Shown here: positions 52,718 through 61,598 of the stretch, piece after piece | How the letters are laid out: each line of letters begins with the position of its first letter | Numbering within the stretch: position 1 is the stretch's first letter | Assembly (NCBI GenBank): GCA_949879795.1 | Contig: CATLBR010000017.1 | Coordinates: 1-64,000 of the forward strand | Source: an uncultured Hungatella sp. | Lineage (GTDB): Bacteria > Bacillota > Clostridia > Lachnospirales > Lachnospiraceae | Direction: 5' to 3' | DNA: 64,000 nt | Program-made: the position numbers and the translations under genes | The notes under the pieces: generated by a model | Databases searched by the model: none | What the model was told of the DNA's origin: nothing | What the model saw: only the letters and a program-made list of their open reading frames with translations

Positions 52718-53533
52718 TCAGTACACCAGTTCATCCAGCGCCCCGAACCGGTATCCCATCTCCTCCCACTTAGTCAGCAGTTCGTCCAGGATCTCCCCGT
52801 TGGTTTTGGAAGTGCTGTGGAGGAGGACTACCGCCCCTGGATGGATCCTGCCCAGAAGTTTTTTGAAGGCCTCGTCTTTGGAGGGCTGCTTATCCTCATA
52901 CCAGTCCACATAGGCCAGGCTCCAGAAAAAGGTGCTGTAGCCCAGATCCCTGGCCATCTTAAGATTGGATTCGCTGTACTTGCCCTGGGGAGGACGGTAA
53001 AATTTTTTCATGGGCTGGCCTGTCACCTGCTTATACAGATCCTCCAGACTTTTGAGCTCCGCCGAAAAGGATTCCTGGGTGGAGATTTTGGACATGTCCG
53101 GATGGTGGTATGTGTGGTTTCCCACATTGTGACCCTCGGCGATCATCCGCTTCACCAGTTCCGGGCTGGTCTCCAGATAATTTCCCACAAGGAAAAATGT
53201 GGCAGGCGCGCCGTGTTTTTTTAAAGCATCCAGGATAGCGGCGGTGTAACCGTTTTCATATCCTGCGTCGAAGGTCAGATAGATGACTTTTTCTTCCGTC
53301 TGGTCTGCGTAGTAGGCATTGAACTGTTTTAGGTATTCTGCCGATGCGTTGGCTACCGGCGGTTTCCCTTCCTGCTGGAAACTTAAGCCCCAGTTGCCCT
53401 CCGCCGACGCCGACACAGCCACAAAAGGATACTTCTCCCCGATCCTGGCGGCACTGTCTCCAAGGCAAAAACAGAGAGCGGCCAGGAAGACCAGCTCCAC
53501 GGCTTTTTTTATGTAAAAAGATGCGGTTTTCAT
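52718..53533 (-). CDS. PdaA-like polysaccharide deacetylase
   Basis: This 271-residue NodB-type deacetylase has an N-terminal signal/anchor (FYIKKAVELVFLAALCFCLG). Catalytic motifs are LTFDAGYENGYT (metal/base Asp), HNVGNHTYHHPDMSK (zinc His), RPPQGKYSESN and VLLHSTSKTNGEILDELL. It resembles the delta-lactam-forming PdaA group that modifies spore-cortex peptidoglycan, which would fit a spore-former. Single gene with its own terminator. Confidence 0.88.
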   Translation of the reverse strand: MKTASFYIKKAVELVFLAALCFCLGDSAARIGEKYPFVAVSASAEGNWGLSFQQEGKPPVANASAEYLKQFNAYYADQTEEKVIYLTFDAGYENGYTAAILDALKKHGAPATFFLVGNYLETSPELVKRMIAEGHNVGNHTYHHPDMSKISTQESFSAELKSLEDLYKQVTGQPMKKFYRPPQGKYSESNLKMARDLGYSTFFWSLAYVDWYEDKQPSKDEAFKKLLGRIHPGAVVLLHSTSKTNGEILDELLTKWEEMGYRFGALDELVY

Positions 53534-53577
53534 GAAAAACTCCCAAAATCATTTTGTAAATCTATATGAGATTCTAC

Positions 53578-53605
53578 TTGCAAAAATGACGGGATGTGAT
53601 AAACT
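53578..53605 (+). promoter_or_regulatory. Promoter of the second MATE gene
   Basis: TTGCAA, 16-base spacer, TAAACT, about 80 bp before the MATE start. Confidence 0.5.
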
Positions 53606-53684
53606 AAGAAACTTGAAATAAAAACAATGGTATGCCGGAGAGAGGAAGCTCTTGTGGGGCCCTGTCCCGGCGGGGAAGGAAGAT

Positions 53685-55124
53685 ATGACAGACAAGACTA
53701 TGAAAGATATGACAGCCGGTTCTCCCATGAAACTGATTCTGGGATTTCTTATTCCCATGCTGTTCGGGCTTCTGTTTCAGCAGCTGTACAACATGATGGA
53801 CACCATCATCGTGGGGAAGTATCTGGGAGTGAACGCGCTGGCCTCGGTAGGCTCCACAGGTTCCATAAACTTTATGATCGTAGGCTTCTGTATGGGTACC
53901 TGCAGCGGTTTTGCCATTCCCGTGGCTCAGAAATTCGGCGAGAAAAACGAGACCATGATGAGAAAATACGTGGCCAACGGGGGCTGGCTTGCTGCCGGCT
54001 TTGCCCTGGTTATGACCGGGGCCGTGTGCCTCCTGTGCAGGCAGATTTTGATGTGGATGAGAACGCCGGGAGACATTATTGACGGGGCTTACGCATATAT
54101 ATTTGTGATTTTCCTGGGGATACCGGCCACCTACCTCTATAATATGTTGTCCGGTATCATCCGGTCTATGGGGGACAGCACCACTCCCCTTTACTTCCTG
54201 CTGCTCTCGTCGCTGATGAACGTGGCTCTGGATCTGTTTACTATTGTGGTGCTTCACATGGGAGTGGCAGGCGCCGCGTGGGCCACCGTCATCTCTCAGG
54301 GGGTGTCGGGAGTCCTGTGTCTTCTCTACATGAAGAAGAAATTTACTGTGCTGAAGATGAAAAAGGATGAGTGGAAGCCGGATAAAAACGCCATGAAAAT
54401 TCTCTGCGGCATGGGGATTCCCATGGGACTCCAGTACTCTATCACCGCCATAGGCAGCGTGGTGATTCAGACGGCGGTGAACACACTGGGCTCTGTTGCA
54501 GTTGCCTCGGTGACCGCGGGGGGCAAGGTCAGCATGTTCTTCTGCTGTCCGTTTGAGGCTATGGGAGCCACCATGGCCACCTACGGGGGACAGAACGTGG
54601 GGGCCAGAAAACTGGACCGCATCGGCCAGGGAATGAGGGCCTGTGTGATTCTGGGCGCCGTCTACGCGGCGGCGGCATTCGGGGTGCTGTACTGTTTTGG
54701 CGACACCGTGGCTCTTCTGTTTGTAGATCCCAGGGAGGTGGAGATTCTCGAAAATGCCAGAAGGTTTCTTCTGGTCAATTCTTCCATGTATTTTCCTCTG
54801 GCTCTGGTGAACATCGTCAGGTTCATGATCCAGGGGCTGGGCTATTCCAGGCTTGCCATTGTGGCGGGGGTGTGCGAGATGGCAGCCAGATCGCTGGTAG
54901 GCTTCTGCCTGGTGCCGGTGTTCGGCTACGCGGGGGCATGTCTGGCCAACCCTGCGGCCTGGATTGCGGCGGACCTCTTTCTGATCCCGGCATATCTCCA
55001 TGTGATGAAGAGCCTGAGGCAGACCATGCCGGGGGCGGAAGACAGGGGAGAGACGGCGGGAGAGACAGGAGAGAAAAAGTCCCTGCGCGGAAAGAAGAGG
55101 AGACCTCTCCATGTACTGGGGTGA
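53685..55124 (+). CDS. MATE family efflux transporter
   Basis: This 479-residue, 12-helix MATE protein has FLIPMLFGLLFQQLYNMMDT, VGKYLGVNALASVGST and FEAMGATMATYGGQNVGARK. It ends in a basic tail (EKKSLRGKKRRPLHVLG). GGGGAAGGAAG precedes ATG 53685; the longer frame from 53652 lacks a site. The gene overlaps the downstream radical SAM gene by 14 bases, an unusual pairing that links expression of the two. Confidence 0.92.
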   Translation: MTDKTMKDMTAGSPMKLILGFLIPMLFGLLFQQLYNMMDTIIVGKYLGVNALASVGSTGSINFMIVGFCMGTCSGFAIPVAQKFGEKNETMMRKYVANGGWLAAGFALVMTGAVCLLCRQILMWMRTPGDIIDGAYAYIFVIFLGIPATYLYNMLSGIIRSMGDSTTPLYFLLLSSLMNVALDLFTIVVLHMGVAGAAWATVISQGVSGVLCLLYMKKKFTVLKMKKDEWKPDKNAMKILCGMGIPMGLQYSITAIGSVVIQTAVNTLGSVAVASVTAGGKVSMFFCCPFEAMGATMATYGGQNVGARKLDRIGQGMRACVILGAVYAAAAFGVLYCFGDTVALLFVDPREVEILENARRFLLVNSSMYFPLALVNIVRFMIQGLGYSRLAIVAGVCEMAARSLVGFCLVPVFGYAGACLANPAAWIAADLFLIPAYLHVMKSLRQTMPGAEDRGETAGETGEKKSLRGKKRRPLHVLG

Positions 55125-56064
55125 TAAGCCATACCACAGCCTGGATTACGAGCTGAAACGCCTGTTCGGAAGAAAGGTTTACAAGCTGGCCCTGGACGGC
55201 GGCATGACATGTCCCAACAGAGACGGCAGCCTGGGGACCGAGGGATGTATTTTCTGCAGCAGCGGCGGTTCCGGAGACTTTGCCGTGCCCAGGGGAGAAT
55301 ATGAGGACGTGTGGCAGCAGATCGAGGCTGCCAGGAAGAAGGTGGAGGGAAAGATCGGGGAGGACGGTCTGTTTGTGGCCTATTTTCAGTCTTACACCAA
55401 CACTTACGCCCCTGCAGCCTATCTGGAACCGCTGTTTGACCGAGCCATGGATCATCCCCGGATTGCCGCTCTCTCCGTGGGGACCAGGCCCGACTGTGTG
55501 CCTGAGGAGATCGTTGGGCTTCTGGGGAAGCTGAACAGGAGAAAGCCTGTGTGGGTGGAACTGGGACTTCAGACCATCCACGAAAAAACTGCCGAGACCA
55601 TCGGGCGGGGGTACAGACTGGATGTGTTTGAGGACGCTTTCAGGCGGCTTTCGGAGGCGGGGCTGACGGTGGTTGTCCACGTGATCCTGGGTCTTCCGGG
55701 GGAGACAAAAAATATGATGCTTGAGACCGTGGACTATCTGGGGCGGCTGCCTGTTCACGGCATAAAGCTGCAGCTCCTTCATATATTGGAAGGAACCAGG
55801 CTGGCCTCCATGTACAGGGAGGAGCCCTTTTGGATCATGTCTCTGGATGAATATACAGATCTGATTGTAGAGTGCATCGGCCGTCTGCCCCCGTCCGTGG
55901 TGATACACCGGATCAGCGGGGATGGCCCGAAAAAGCTCCTCATAGAGCCTGGATGGAGTAAAAATAAACGTCTGGTACTAAACACAATCATGAGAAAACT
56001 TCGTGAAAATGGCGTATATCAGGGGAAATTCCGGGAAATATCCGTGCAAAACGGCGTTTTTTGA
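55111..56064 (+). CDS. TIGR01212-type radical SAM protein (YtqA-like)
   Basis: This 317-residue radical SAM protein starts MYWGDKPYHSLDYELKRLFG and has a cluster motif with unusual spacing, CPNRDGSLGTEGCIFC. LFVAYFQSYTNTYAPAAYLE, VELGLQTIHEKTAETIGRGY and HVILGLPGETKNMMLETVDY follow, as in the YtqA/YhcC group. YhcC-type proteins are poorly characterised. The start overlaps the MATE gene. The C-terminus (GVYQGKFREISVQNGVF) is near the usual length. Confidence 0.9.
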   Translation: MYWGDKPYHSLDYELKRLFGRKVYKLALDGGMTCPNRDGSLGTEGCIFCSSGGSGDFAVPRGEYEDVWQQIEAARKKVEGKIGEDGLFVAYFQSYTNTYAPAAYLEPLFDRAMDHPRIAALSVGTRPDCVPEEIVGLLGKLNRRKPVWVELGLQTIHEKTAETIGRGYRLDVFEDAFRRLSEAGLTVVVHVILGLPGETKNMMLETVDYLGRLPVHGIKLQLLHILEGTRLASMYREEPFWIMSLDEYTDLIVECIGRLPPSVVIHRISGDGPKKLLIEPGWSKNKRLVLNTIMRKLRENGVYQGKFREISVQNGVF

Positions 56065-56073
56065 CAGGGTCTG

Positions 56074-56102
56074 TTGACAAATGAGAAAAACAGGGGTATA
56101 CT
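56074..56102 (+). promoter_or_regulatory. Promoter of the DUF6465 gene
   Basis: TTGACA, 17-base spacer, TATACT, close to consensus. It suggests strong expression of the small basic protein downstream. Confidence 0.8.
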
Positions 56103-56192
56103 TCAAGCGTTGCAAATTTGACAAAACACAAAGACGAGAAGACTGGGTAGAGATATATTGAAAATCAAAACAGTATTGAAGGAGGATGAAAC

Positions 56193-56618
56193 ATGACTAA
56201 TAGTAAGAAAGCGTCAGAGACCAATGAGACTGCAGTGAAGGAAGAGACCATGAAAGAGGCAGCATCCAAGAAGGCTTCAGCCAAAAAGGCTGCTCCCAAA
56301 AAGACCGAGGCGGCTGAGGTGAAAGCGGAGGAGACAAAGACGGCGGAGGAGCCGGCTCCCAAGAAAGCTCCCGCGAAGAAAACTGCGGCGAAGAAGGCGG
56401 CAGCGAAGACGGCCGAGCCGGAGGTGACGGTGACTATTCAGTTCCAGGGTAAGGATATCGCGGCGGCCCAGGTGGCAGAGAAGGCAAAGGAGGCGTTTGC
56501 CCAGCTGAACCCGGAGGTTGAGGTCAAGACGATGGACATCTACGTGAAGCCGGAGGAAGGCGTAGCCTACTATGCGGTCAACGGCGAAGGTTCAGGTGAC
56601 TACAAGGTTGAACTGTAA
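56193..56618 (+). CDS. DUF6465 protein with histone-H1-like N-terminus
   Basis: This 141-residue protein has a first half (about 1-75) that is Lys/Ala/Glu/Pro-rich with repeated KKAAPKK and AAKKAA units, like bacterial histone-H1-like tails. The second half (VTVTIQFQGKDIAAAQVAEK, then MDIYVKPEEGVAYYAVNGEG) matches DUF6465, a small domain common in Lachnospiraceae. It has its own strong promoter, GAAGGAGG and a terminator, so it is probably abundant. DNA or RNA binding is a guess from charge. Confidence 0.8.
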   Translation: MTNSKKASETNETAVKEETMKEAASKKASAKKAAPKKTEAAEVKAEETKTAEEPAPKKAPAKKTAAKKAAAKTAEPEVTVTIQFQGKDIAAAQVAEKAKEAFAQLNPEVEVKTMDIYVKPEEGVAYYAVNGEGSGDYKVEL

Positions 56619-56641
56619 TCAGGCAGCCAGGCGAAGACATG

Positions 56642-56675
56642 TGCTCTGAGATAAATGAATCTCGGGGCATTTTTT
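56642..56675 (+). terminator. Terminator of the DUF6465 gene
   Basis: TGCTCTGAGAT / ATCTCGGGGCA (11 bp with two G-T pairs) around AAATGA, followed by TTTTTT. Confidence 0.88.
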
Positions 56676-56697
56676 ACGTTATTTGAGAGAAATTCCT

Positions 56698-56726
56698 TTG
56701 CCGCCGGGCAGGGGGTCTGGTATAAT
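56698..56726 (+). promoter_or_regulatory. Promoter of the HerA-like ATPase gene
   Basis: TTGCCG, 17-base spacer, TATAAT, followed by TTTTTTT. About 70 bp before the start. Confidence 0.7.
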
Positions 56727-56794
56727 TTTTTTATCAGAACCAAACAGAGCGTGGGGGAGAGCCCGGCACGTTATTATTAAGGAGGAAAATAATT

Positions 56795-58393
56795 ATGTAC
56801 ACCAACGGAATGATATGGATGGCAGAGGACAGCGGAGAGCGATTTTTCATTCATCCCAGGATGGCCAACCGCCACGGTCTCATCGCCGGGGCCACGGGCA
56901 CGGGAAAGACGGTGACCTTAAAGGTAATGGCAGAGTCCTTCAGCGACGCGGGAGTGCCGGTTTTTCTGGCGGACGTGAAGGGGGATCTGGCAGGTATGTG
57001 CCGCCCGGGACAGAACACGGAAGATATGGAAAGGCGGATACAGGAGATGGGCCTTACGGAGGCAGGTTTTCAGTATCATGCCTATCCCGTATGTTTCTGG
57101 GATATTTTTGCCGAGAAGGGACTGCCTCTGCGCACTACCATCACGGAGATGGGTCCTGCCCTGCTGTCCCGCCTGATGGATTTGACAGATACTCAGACAG
57201 ATGTCCTCACTATCGTGTTCCGGATCGCTGACGATGAGGGGCTGCTGCTTCTGGACACAAAAGATTTGAGAGCCATGCTGAACTATGTCTCGGAGAACAA
57301 CAAGGAGTTCGCCCCTATGTATGGAAGCCTCCCGAGACAGAGTATCAACAGCATTCTGAGAAATCTGGCCTCCCTGGAGGAGCAGGGGGCAGAGCAGTTT
57401 TTCGGAGAGCCGGCGCTGGACATTCACGACTGGTTCCGAACGGATTTTCAGGGGAGAGGCATGATCAATATCCTCCACAGCGAGAGCCTGATTAACAGCC
57501 CCAAGATGTACTCCACCTTCATGCTTTGGATGCTGTCGGAGCTGTTTGAGGTCATGCCGGAAGCAGGGGACTGCGACAAACCCAAGATGGTGTTCTTTTT
57601 TGACGAGGCCCACCTGCTGTTCGACGATGCGCCCAAGGCCCTGATGCAGAAGTTTGAGCAGGTGGTGAAGCTGGTGCGCTCCAAGGGCATCGGGATCTAT
57701 TTTATCACCCAGAGCCCCAGAGATATTCCCGACGGGATCTTAAGCCAGCTGGGCAACAAGATACAACATGCACTCCACGCCTACACTCCGGCGGAGCAGA
57801 GGGCGGTTAAAGCGGCGGCAGATTCCTTCCGGGTGAATCCGGATTTTGACACAAAAGAGATTCTGGGCCGGCTGGGAATCGGAGAGGCCCTTGTGTCCTT
57901 CATGGAGGAGGACGGCGTTCCCGCCATAGTGAGAAAGGCGAGGATCCTTCCGCCCCAGAGCCAGATGGGACCTATAAGCGGCGGTGACAGGGAGTCGGAG
58001 ATCAAAAACCAGGTGCTCTATTCCAAGTACGGCGTCATGATCGACAGGGACTCGGCATACGAGTTTTTCCAGAGAAAAGCCGTACAGCAGGCCCGGGAAG
58101 AGCTGGAGAAAAAAGAACTGGAAGAGCAGAGAAAGGCCCAGGAGAAAGAAGCCAGGGAAGCGGCCAAAGAGGCGGAGCGCCAGGCAAAAGAAGAGGCCAG
58201 GGAGAAAGAGGCGGCTCAGAAAGCCAGGAAGAGGGCGGTGACCAACGTGGCCAAATCCGCCGGAGGGACCCTGGGCAGGGAAGTGGGCAACGAGATCGGC
58301 AAGAATATCGGCGGCAGTTTCGGAAAGAGGCTGGGCGGAAATATCGGAGCCAGCCTGGGGAGAGGACTCCTGGGGACATTGTTTGGGAAGTAG
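56795..58393 (+). CDS. HerA-like ATPase (DUF853)
   Basis: This 532-residue FtsK/HerA-superfamily ATPase has Walker A in GLIAGATGTGKTVTLKVMAE, FLADVKGDLAGM, and Walker B in PKMVFFFDEAHLLFDDAPKA. GIGIYFITQSPRDIPDGILS, with a sensor-like Gln, follows. An Ala/Glu/Lys coiled coil (about 430-480) and a Gly-rich C-terminus (GREVGNEIGKNIGGSFGKRL) complete the DUF853 pattern. HerA proteins pump DNA, and some act in repair or defence with NurA or SIR2 partners. No nuclease partner is adjacent. AAGGAGG precedes the start. Confidence 0.9.
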   Translation: MYTNGMIWMAEDSGERFFIHPRMANRHGLIAGATGTGKTVTLKVMAESFSDAGVPVFLADVKGDLAGMCRPGQNTEDMERRIQEMGLTEAGFQYHAYPVCFWDIFAEKGLPLRTTITEMGPALLSRLMDLTDTQTDVLTIVFRIADDEGLLLLDTKDLRAMLNYVSENNKEFAPMYGSLPRQSINSILRNLASLEEQGAEQFFGEPALDIHDWFRTDFQGRGMINILHSESLINSPKMYSTFMLWMLSELFEVMPEAGDCDKPKMVFFFDEAHLLFDDAPKALMQKFEQVVKLVRSKGIGIYFITQSPRDIPDGILSQLGNKIQHALHAYTPAEQRAVKAAADSFRVNPDFDTKEILGRLGIGEALVSFMEEDGVPAIVRKARILPPQSQMGPISGGDRESEIKNQVLYSKYGVMIDRDSAYEFFQRKAVQQAREELEKKELEEQRKAQEKEAREAAKEAERQAKEEAREKEAAQKARKRAVTNVAKSAGGTLGREVGNEIGKNIGGSFGKRLGGNIGASLGRGLLGTLFGK

Positions 58394-58411
58394 GAATCAG
58401 AAGAGATACAA

Positions 58412-58465
58412 AAAGGGGCAGCCCCCGCAGACAGCCATAGAGCTGTGCTTTGGGGCCGCCCCTTT
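58412..58465. terminator. Large bidirectional terminator
   Basis: AAAGGGGC (58412-58419) pairs with GCCCCTTT (58458-58465), with further inner stems (CCCC/GGGG and ACAGC/GCTGT). It separates the HerA-like gene from the converging DUF1576 gene. Confidence 0.75.
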
Positions 58466-58472
58466 GGCGGCT

Positions 58473-59927
58473 TCAACTTTTCTTTCCTCCCGAAATATTT
58501 CCTATGAGGGTAAGCATGTCCTGCATGTTGATAGTCTGGTCCTTCATCTCCTCCCGGACGTTGGGGACGTAGTGTTCCAGAACCGGAAGAAGGAGCAGGG
58601 CGGTGATGCCTGTGGTAAAACCTCCGTTATACAGAATCAGGCCTCCGTGGAGAGCGCTGGTGGAGCTGCATATGGTGGCACACAGGAAACCGGCGGCGAT
58701 CCCTGCCCGGATGCCGTAGCGGCCTACGATAGGGCAGAGGCCCAGGGCGAAGGCCACGCTGGTGATATATCCCTGTGTGGACAGAGACCAGGGAACTTCC
58801 AGCCCGTTGATCCGGCAGACACAGTGGACCACCACGGACAGAAGCTGGTATCCCAGGATGATAGGCCACACATTTCTGGGATGCTGGCCCATGGCGGTGA
58901 AAGTCAGGGCCGCCAGCATGATTCCCATAGTGGGTCCTGTGTATCCAGCTCCCTCGGTGAAATGGATGGACAGGTTTAAGTACAGGAGGAACAAGGTGCC
59001 GTGGCAGGCGATGTTGATGAGACACAGGGGCATACCGTACTTGTCCGCGAAGTCGCTGGAATAGCCGGTGTCCTTTACCAGATGGCTCAGACCCTTGAAA
59101 CTTCTGTTGTTTAAAGCCCAGCCGGCCAGAAGGCAGACCAGGAAGACGGCAAGAAAAAACAGGTTGGCAAACTTGCCGTAGGAGTAGTTAAACCGGGCAT
59201 AGATGAGATTGTCCCGGGTCACATGGCCGTGGTTGTGAAATCCCATGGTGCGGTAGAAGAAATTGAACAGGAGAAATCCCAGCAGTCCGCAGACCAGACC
59301 GCCGTTGTACAGGGTGTAGCCTTTATGCCAGGCGTGGGCGCCGGGCAGGAGGGCAGGGATGAGAAAGCCCAGCATCAGACTGAACAGGGCGGTGAGAATG
59401 AGGCCGGCCGCGGTCAGGTGGACCTCTCCCAGCACATAGGTGCCCTGAGTGTAGCGGAAAAGCAGCTCGCTGACAAAGGGACCGAAGCTGGTGGCAAACA
59501 TGCACACATGGAGATTTCTCTTGTAATCCAGTTTTTTCACTTTGAGATACAGGAGGGTAGCGAGAAAGGAAGGCCACATGTTAAGGAAATTCAGCCCGTA
59601 GAAACAGTGAGCCACCACCAAAAAATATCCTGCCATGGTGTTGGCCCGGGACTCTCCTTTCAGAAATGTCATAAACAGAAAGCAGGCCAGGCCGCAGGCC
59701 CCTGCATTCAGAAGAGTGCTGGAGAGTCCGCCCAGGGCGAAATAGTCGGTGACCAGAGGGCAGGGAGAGATGAGGATCAGATACCAGCCGTAGAATACCT
59801 GTCCCCACTCGCCGGTATAGACGGCGGCAATGGGGGCAGCCAGCAGAAATGCCAGGGAAAATCCCAGGGCTATGCCGTTGATGACGCGGCTGTTGAGGGT
59901 TGTATGTACAGTCGTATTATTTTTCAT
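58473..59927 (-). CDS. DUF1576 family membrane protein
   Basis: This 484-residue polytopic protein has about a dozen helices. FYGWYLILISPCPLVTDYFA, GGLSSTLLNAGACGLACFLF and FNMWPSFLATLLY-like sequence (LNMWPSFLATLLYLKVKKLD) fit DUF1576, whose transport role is unproven. GGAGGT just upstream of ATG 59927 decides the start over a longer frame to 59984. The gene is divergent from the rRNA methyltransferase. Confidence 0.85.
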   Translation of the reverse strand: MKNNTTVHTTLNSRVINGIALGFSLAFLLAAPIAAVYTGEWGQVFYGWYLILISPCPLVTDYFALGGLSSTLLNAGACGLACFLFMTFLKGESRANTMAGYFLVVAHCFYGLNFLNMWPSFLATLLYLKVKKLDYKRNLHVCMFATSFGPFVSELLFRYTQGTYVLGEVHLTAAGLILTALFSLMLGFLIPALLPGAHAWHKGYTLYNGGLVCGLLGFLLFNFFYRTMGFHNHGHVTRDNLIYARFNYSYGKFANLFFLAVFLVCLLAGWALNNRSFKGLSHLVKDTGYSSDFADKYGMPLCLINIACHGTLFLLYLNLSIHFTEGAGYTGPTMGIMLAALTFTAMGQHPRNVWPIILGYQLLSVVVHCVCRINGLEVPWSLSTQGYITSVAFALGLCPIVGRYGIRAGIAAGFLCATICSSTSALHGGLILYNGGFTTGITALLLLPVLEHYVPNVREEMKDQTINMQDMLTLIGNISGGKKS

Positions 59928-60021
59928 AAGTACCTCCGCAAATATATTCGTCAACAGTTTACCAGTCTTTTGAAAATATCTCAACTATATTTTGAAACTA
60001 TATTTTCCGCCCCTCTTTCGG

Positions 60022-60050
60022 TTGACGGAAGTGGTGGAATTTGGTACTCT
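60022..60050 (+). promoter_or_regulatory. Promoter of the rRNA methyltransferase gene
   Basis: TTGACG, 17-base spacer, TACTCT, about 33 bp before the start codon. Confidence 0.65.
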
Positions 60051-60082
60051 AACCAGAGAATGATTGACAGAGGTGGGAGAAC

Positions 60083-61525
60083 ATGGAAGAGCGGATGGGA
60101 GGACCGAAGCTGCCGGAGGGATTTCTTGTGAGAATGAGAGGACTTCTGGGGGAAGAGTACGAGGAATTTCTGAACGGTTATGGCAGGGAGAATGCCCAGG
60201 GGCTGAGGCTGAATCCCCTGAAGGTGTCCGGGGGCTGGGAGAGCCAGAGGCTGACGGAGGAATTCGGGCTGAGAAAGGTGCCGTGGGCCCGGGAGGGATA
60301 CTATTTTGACAGAGAGATGAGGCCGGGAAAGCATCCCTTTCACGACGCGGGAGTTTTCTATATCCAGGAACCCAGCGCCATGGCGGCGGTGGAGCTTCTG
60401 GATCCTGTGCCGGGGGAGCTGGTTCTGGATCTGTGTGCGGCGCCGGGAGGAAAGACTACTCAGATTGCGGGACATCTTCTGGGGGAGGGACTTCTGGTGA
60501 GCAACGAGATCCATCCTGCCAGGGCCAGGATCCTGTCCCAGAATGTGGAACGGATGGGGGTGGCCAACGCTGTGGTGACAAACCAGGAGCCAGACAGCCT
60601 GGCCCGGCGCTTTGGTGGCTTTTTCGACAAAATTCTGGTGGATGCCCCCTGTTCGGGGGAGGGGATGTTTCGGAAGGATCAGGAGGCCAGGGAGCAGTGG
60701 AACCCTGAAAATGTGGCCATGTGCGCCAGAAGGCAGGCGGAGGTTCTGGACCAGGCGGCCAAGATGCTTAAGCCAGGCGGAAGGCTGGTGTACTCCACCT
60801 GCACTTTCGCCCCGGAGGAAAATGAGGGGACCGTCAGCGGTTTTCTCAGGAGAAATCCGGAGTTTTCCGTGGAGAGAACAAAAGGGGTGAAAGGACTGGA
60901 CAGAGGGAGGCCTGAGTGGACGGAGGGAGGACATGAGGAGCTGAAATATACCTTTCGGATCTGGCCTCACAGGGCAGAGGGAGAAGGGCACTATCTGGCG
61001 GTTCTCAGGAAGACAGGGGAGAGGGACACTTTATTTTCCGCTGCAGGGAGAAAGCAGAAGATGCCTTCTTATATAAAGGACAGACAGGTGATAAAGCTGT
61101 GGAGGGCATTCGCGGAGGACACATTTACCCGGGAGGGCCTTGAAATATTTGACAGTGACGCACAAAATCATCTGGTGCTTTTTGGGGAACAGCTTTATCG
61201 GATCCCGGGGGGGATGCCGGATTATCAGGGGCTTCGGGTGCTGCGGGCGGGGCTGCATCTGGGGACCGTGAAAAAAAACCGGTTTGAGCCGTCCCACGGG
61301 CTGGCCCTGTATCTGAAAAAAGAGCAGGTGAAACGGTGGGAGTCCAGAGATGCTGCAGATCCTGACATGGGAGCCTATCTGAGGGGGGAGACGCTGAGAA
61401 CCGAAGAACGACGGGGGGGCGGATGGGTTCTGATGCTTGCGGAGGACTATTCCGTGGGTTGGGCCAAACAGGTAGGAGAGATTTTAAAGAACCATTATCC
61501 CAGAGGGCTGCGCAGGCTATCATAA
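60083..61525 (+). CDS. RsmF/NOL1-type rRNA m5C methyltransferase
   Basis: This 480-residue SAM-dependent RNA cytosine-C5 methyltransferase has EPSAMAAVELLDPVPGELVL, then DLCAAPGGKTTQ (SAM site), VDAPCSGEGMFRK and YSTCTFAPEENEG, which carry the two catalytic Cys. The N-terminal RsmF-type RNA-binding part (GLRLNPLK) and a C-terminal PUA-like extension (ADPDMGAYLRGETL, WVLMLAEDYSVGWAKQ) are present. It likely modifies 16S rRNA. GAGGTGGGAG precedes the start. Confidence 0.92.
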   Translation: MEERMGGPKLPEGFLVRMRGLLGEEYEEFLNGYGRENAQGLRLNPLKVSGGWESQRLTEEFGLRKVPWAREGYYFDREMRPGKHPFHDAGVFYIQEPSAMAAVELLDPVPGELVLDLCAAPGGKTTQIAGHLLGEGLLVSNEIHPARARILSQNVERMGVANAVVTNQEPDSLARRFGGFFDKILVDAPCSGEGMFRKDQEAREQWNPENVAMCARRQAEVLDQAAKMLKPGGRLVYSTCTFAPEENEGTVSGFLRRNPEFSVERTKGVKGLDRGRPEWTEGGHEELKYTFRIWPHRAEGEGHYLAVLRKTGERDTLFSAAGRKQKMPSYIKDRQVIKLWRAFAEDTFTREGLEIFDSDAQNHLVLFGEQLYRIPGGMPDYQGLRVLRAGLHLGTVKKNRFEPSHGLALYLKKEQVKRWESRDAADPDMGAYLRGETLRTEERRGGGWVLMLAEDYSVGWAKQVGEILKNHYPRGLRRLS

Positions 61526-61537
61526 GCGCCTAGACCA

Positions 61538-61566
61538 TTGACAAGAGGCGGGGTAATGTATAAAAT
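61538..61566 (+). promoter_or_regulatory. Promoter of the J-domain/TPR gene
   Basis: TTGACA, 17-base spacer, TAAAAT, about 33 bp before the start codon. Confidence 0.75.
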
Positions 61567-61598
61567 GGTGATACCAGGGTCAAAAGGAGTTGGAGAAG

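Noticed and set aside
53604-55112. 502-residue open frame on the minus strand
   Set aside because: Antisense to the second MATE gene; the His/Gln/Arg-rich text is typical of a shadow frame.
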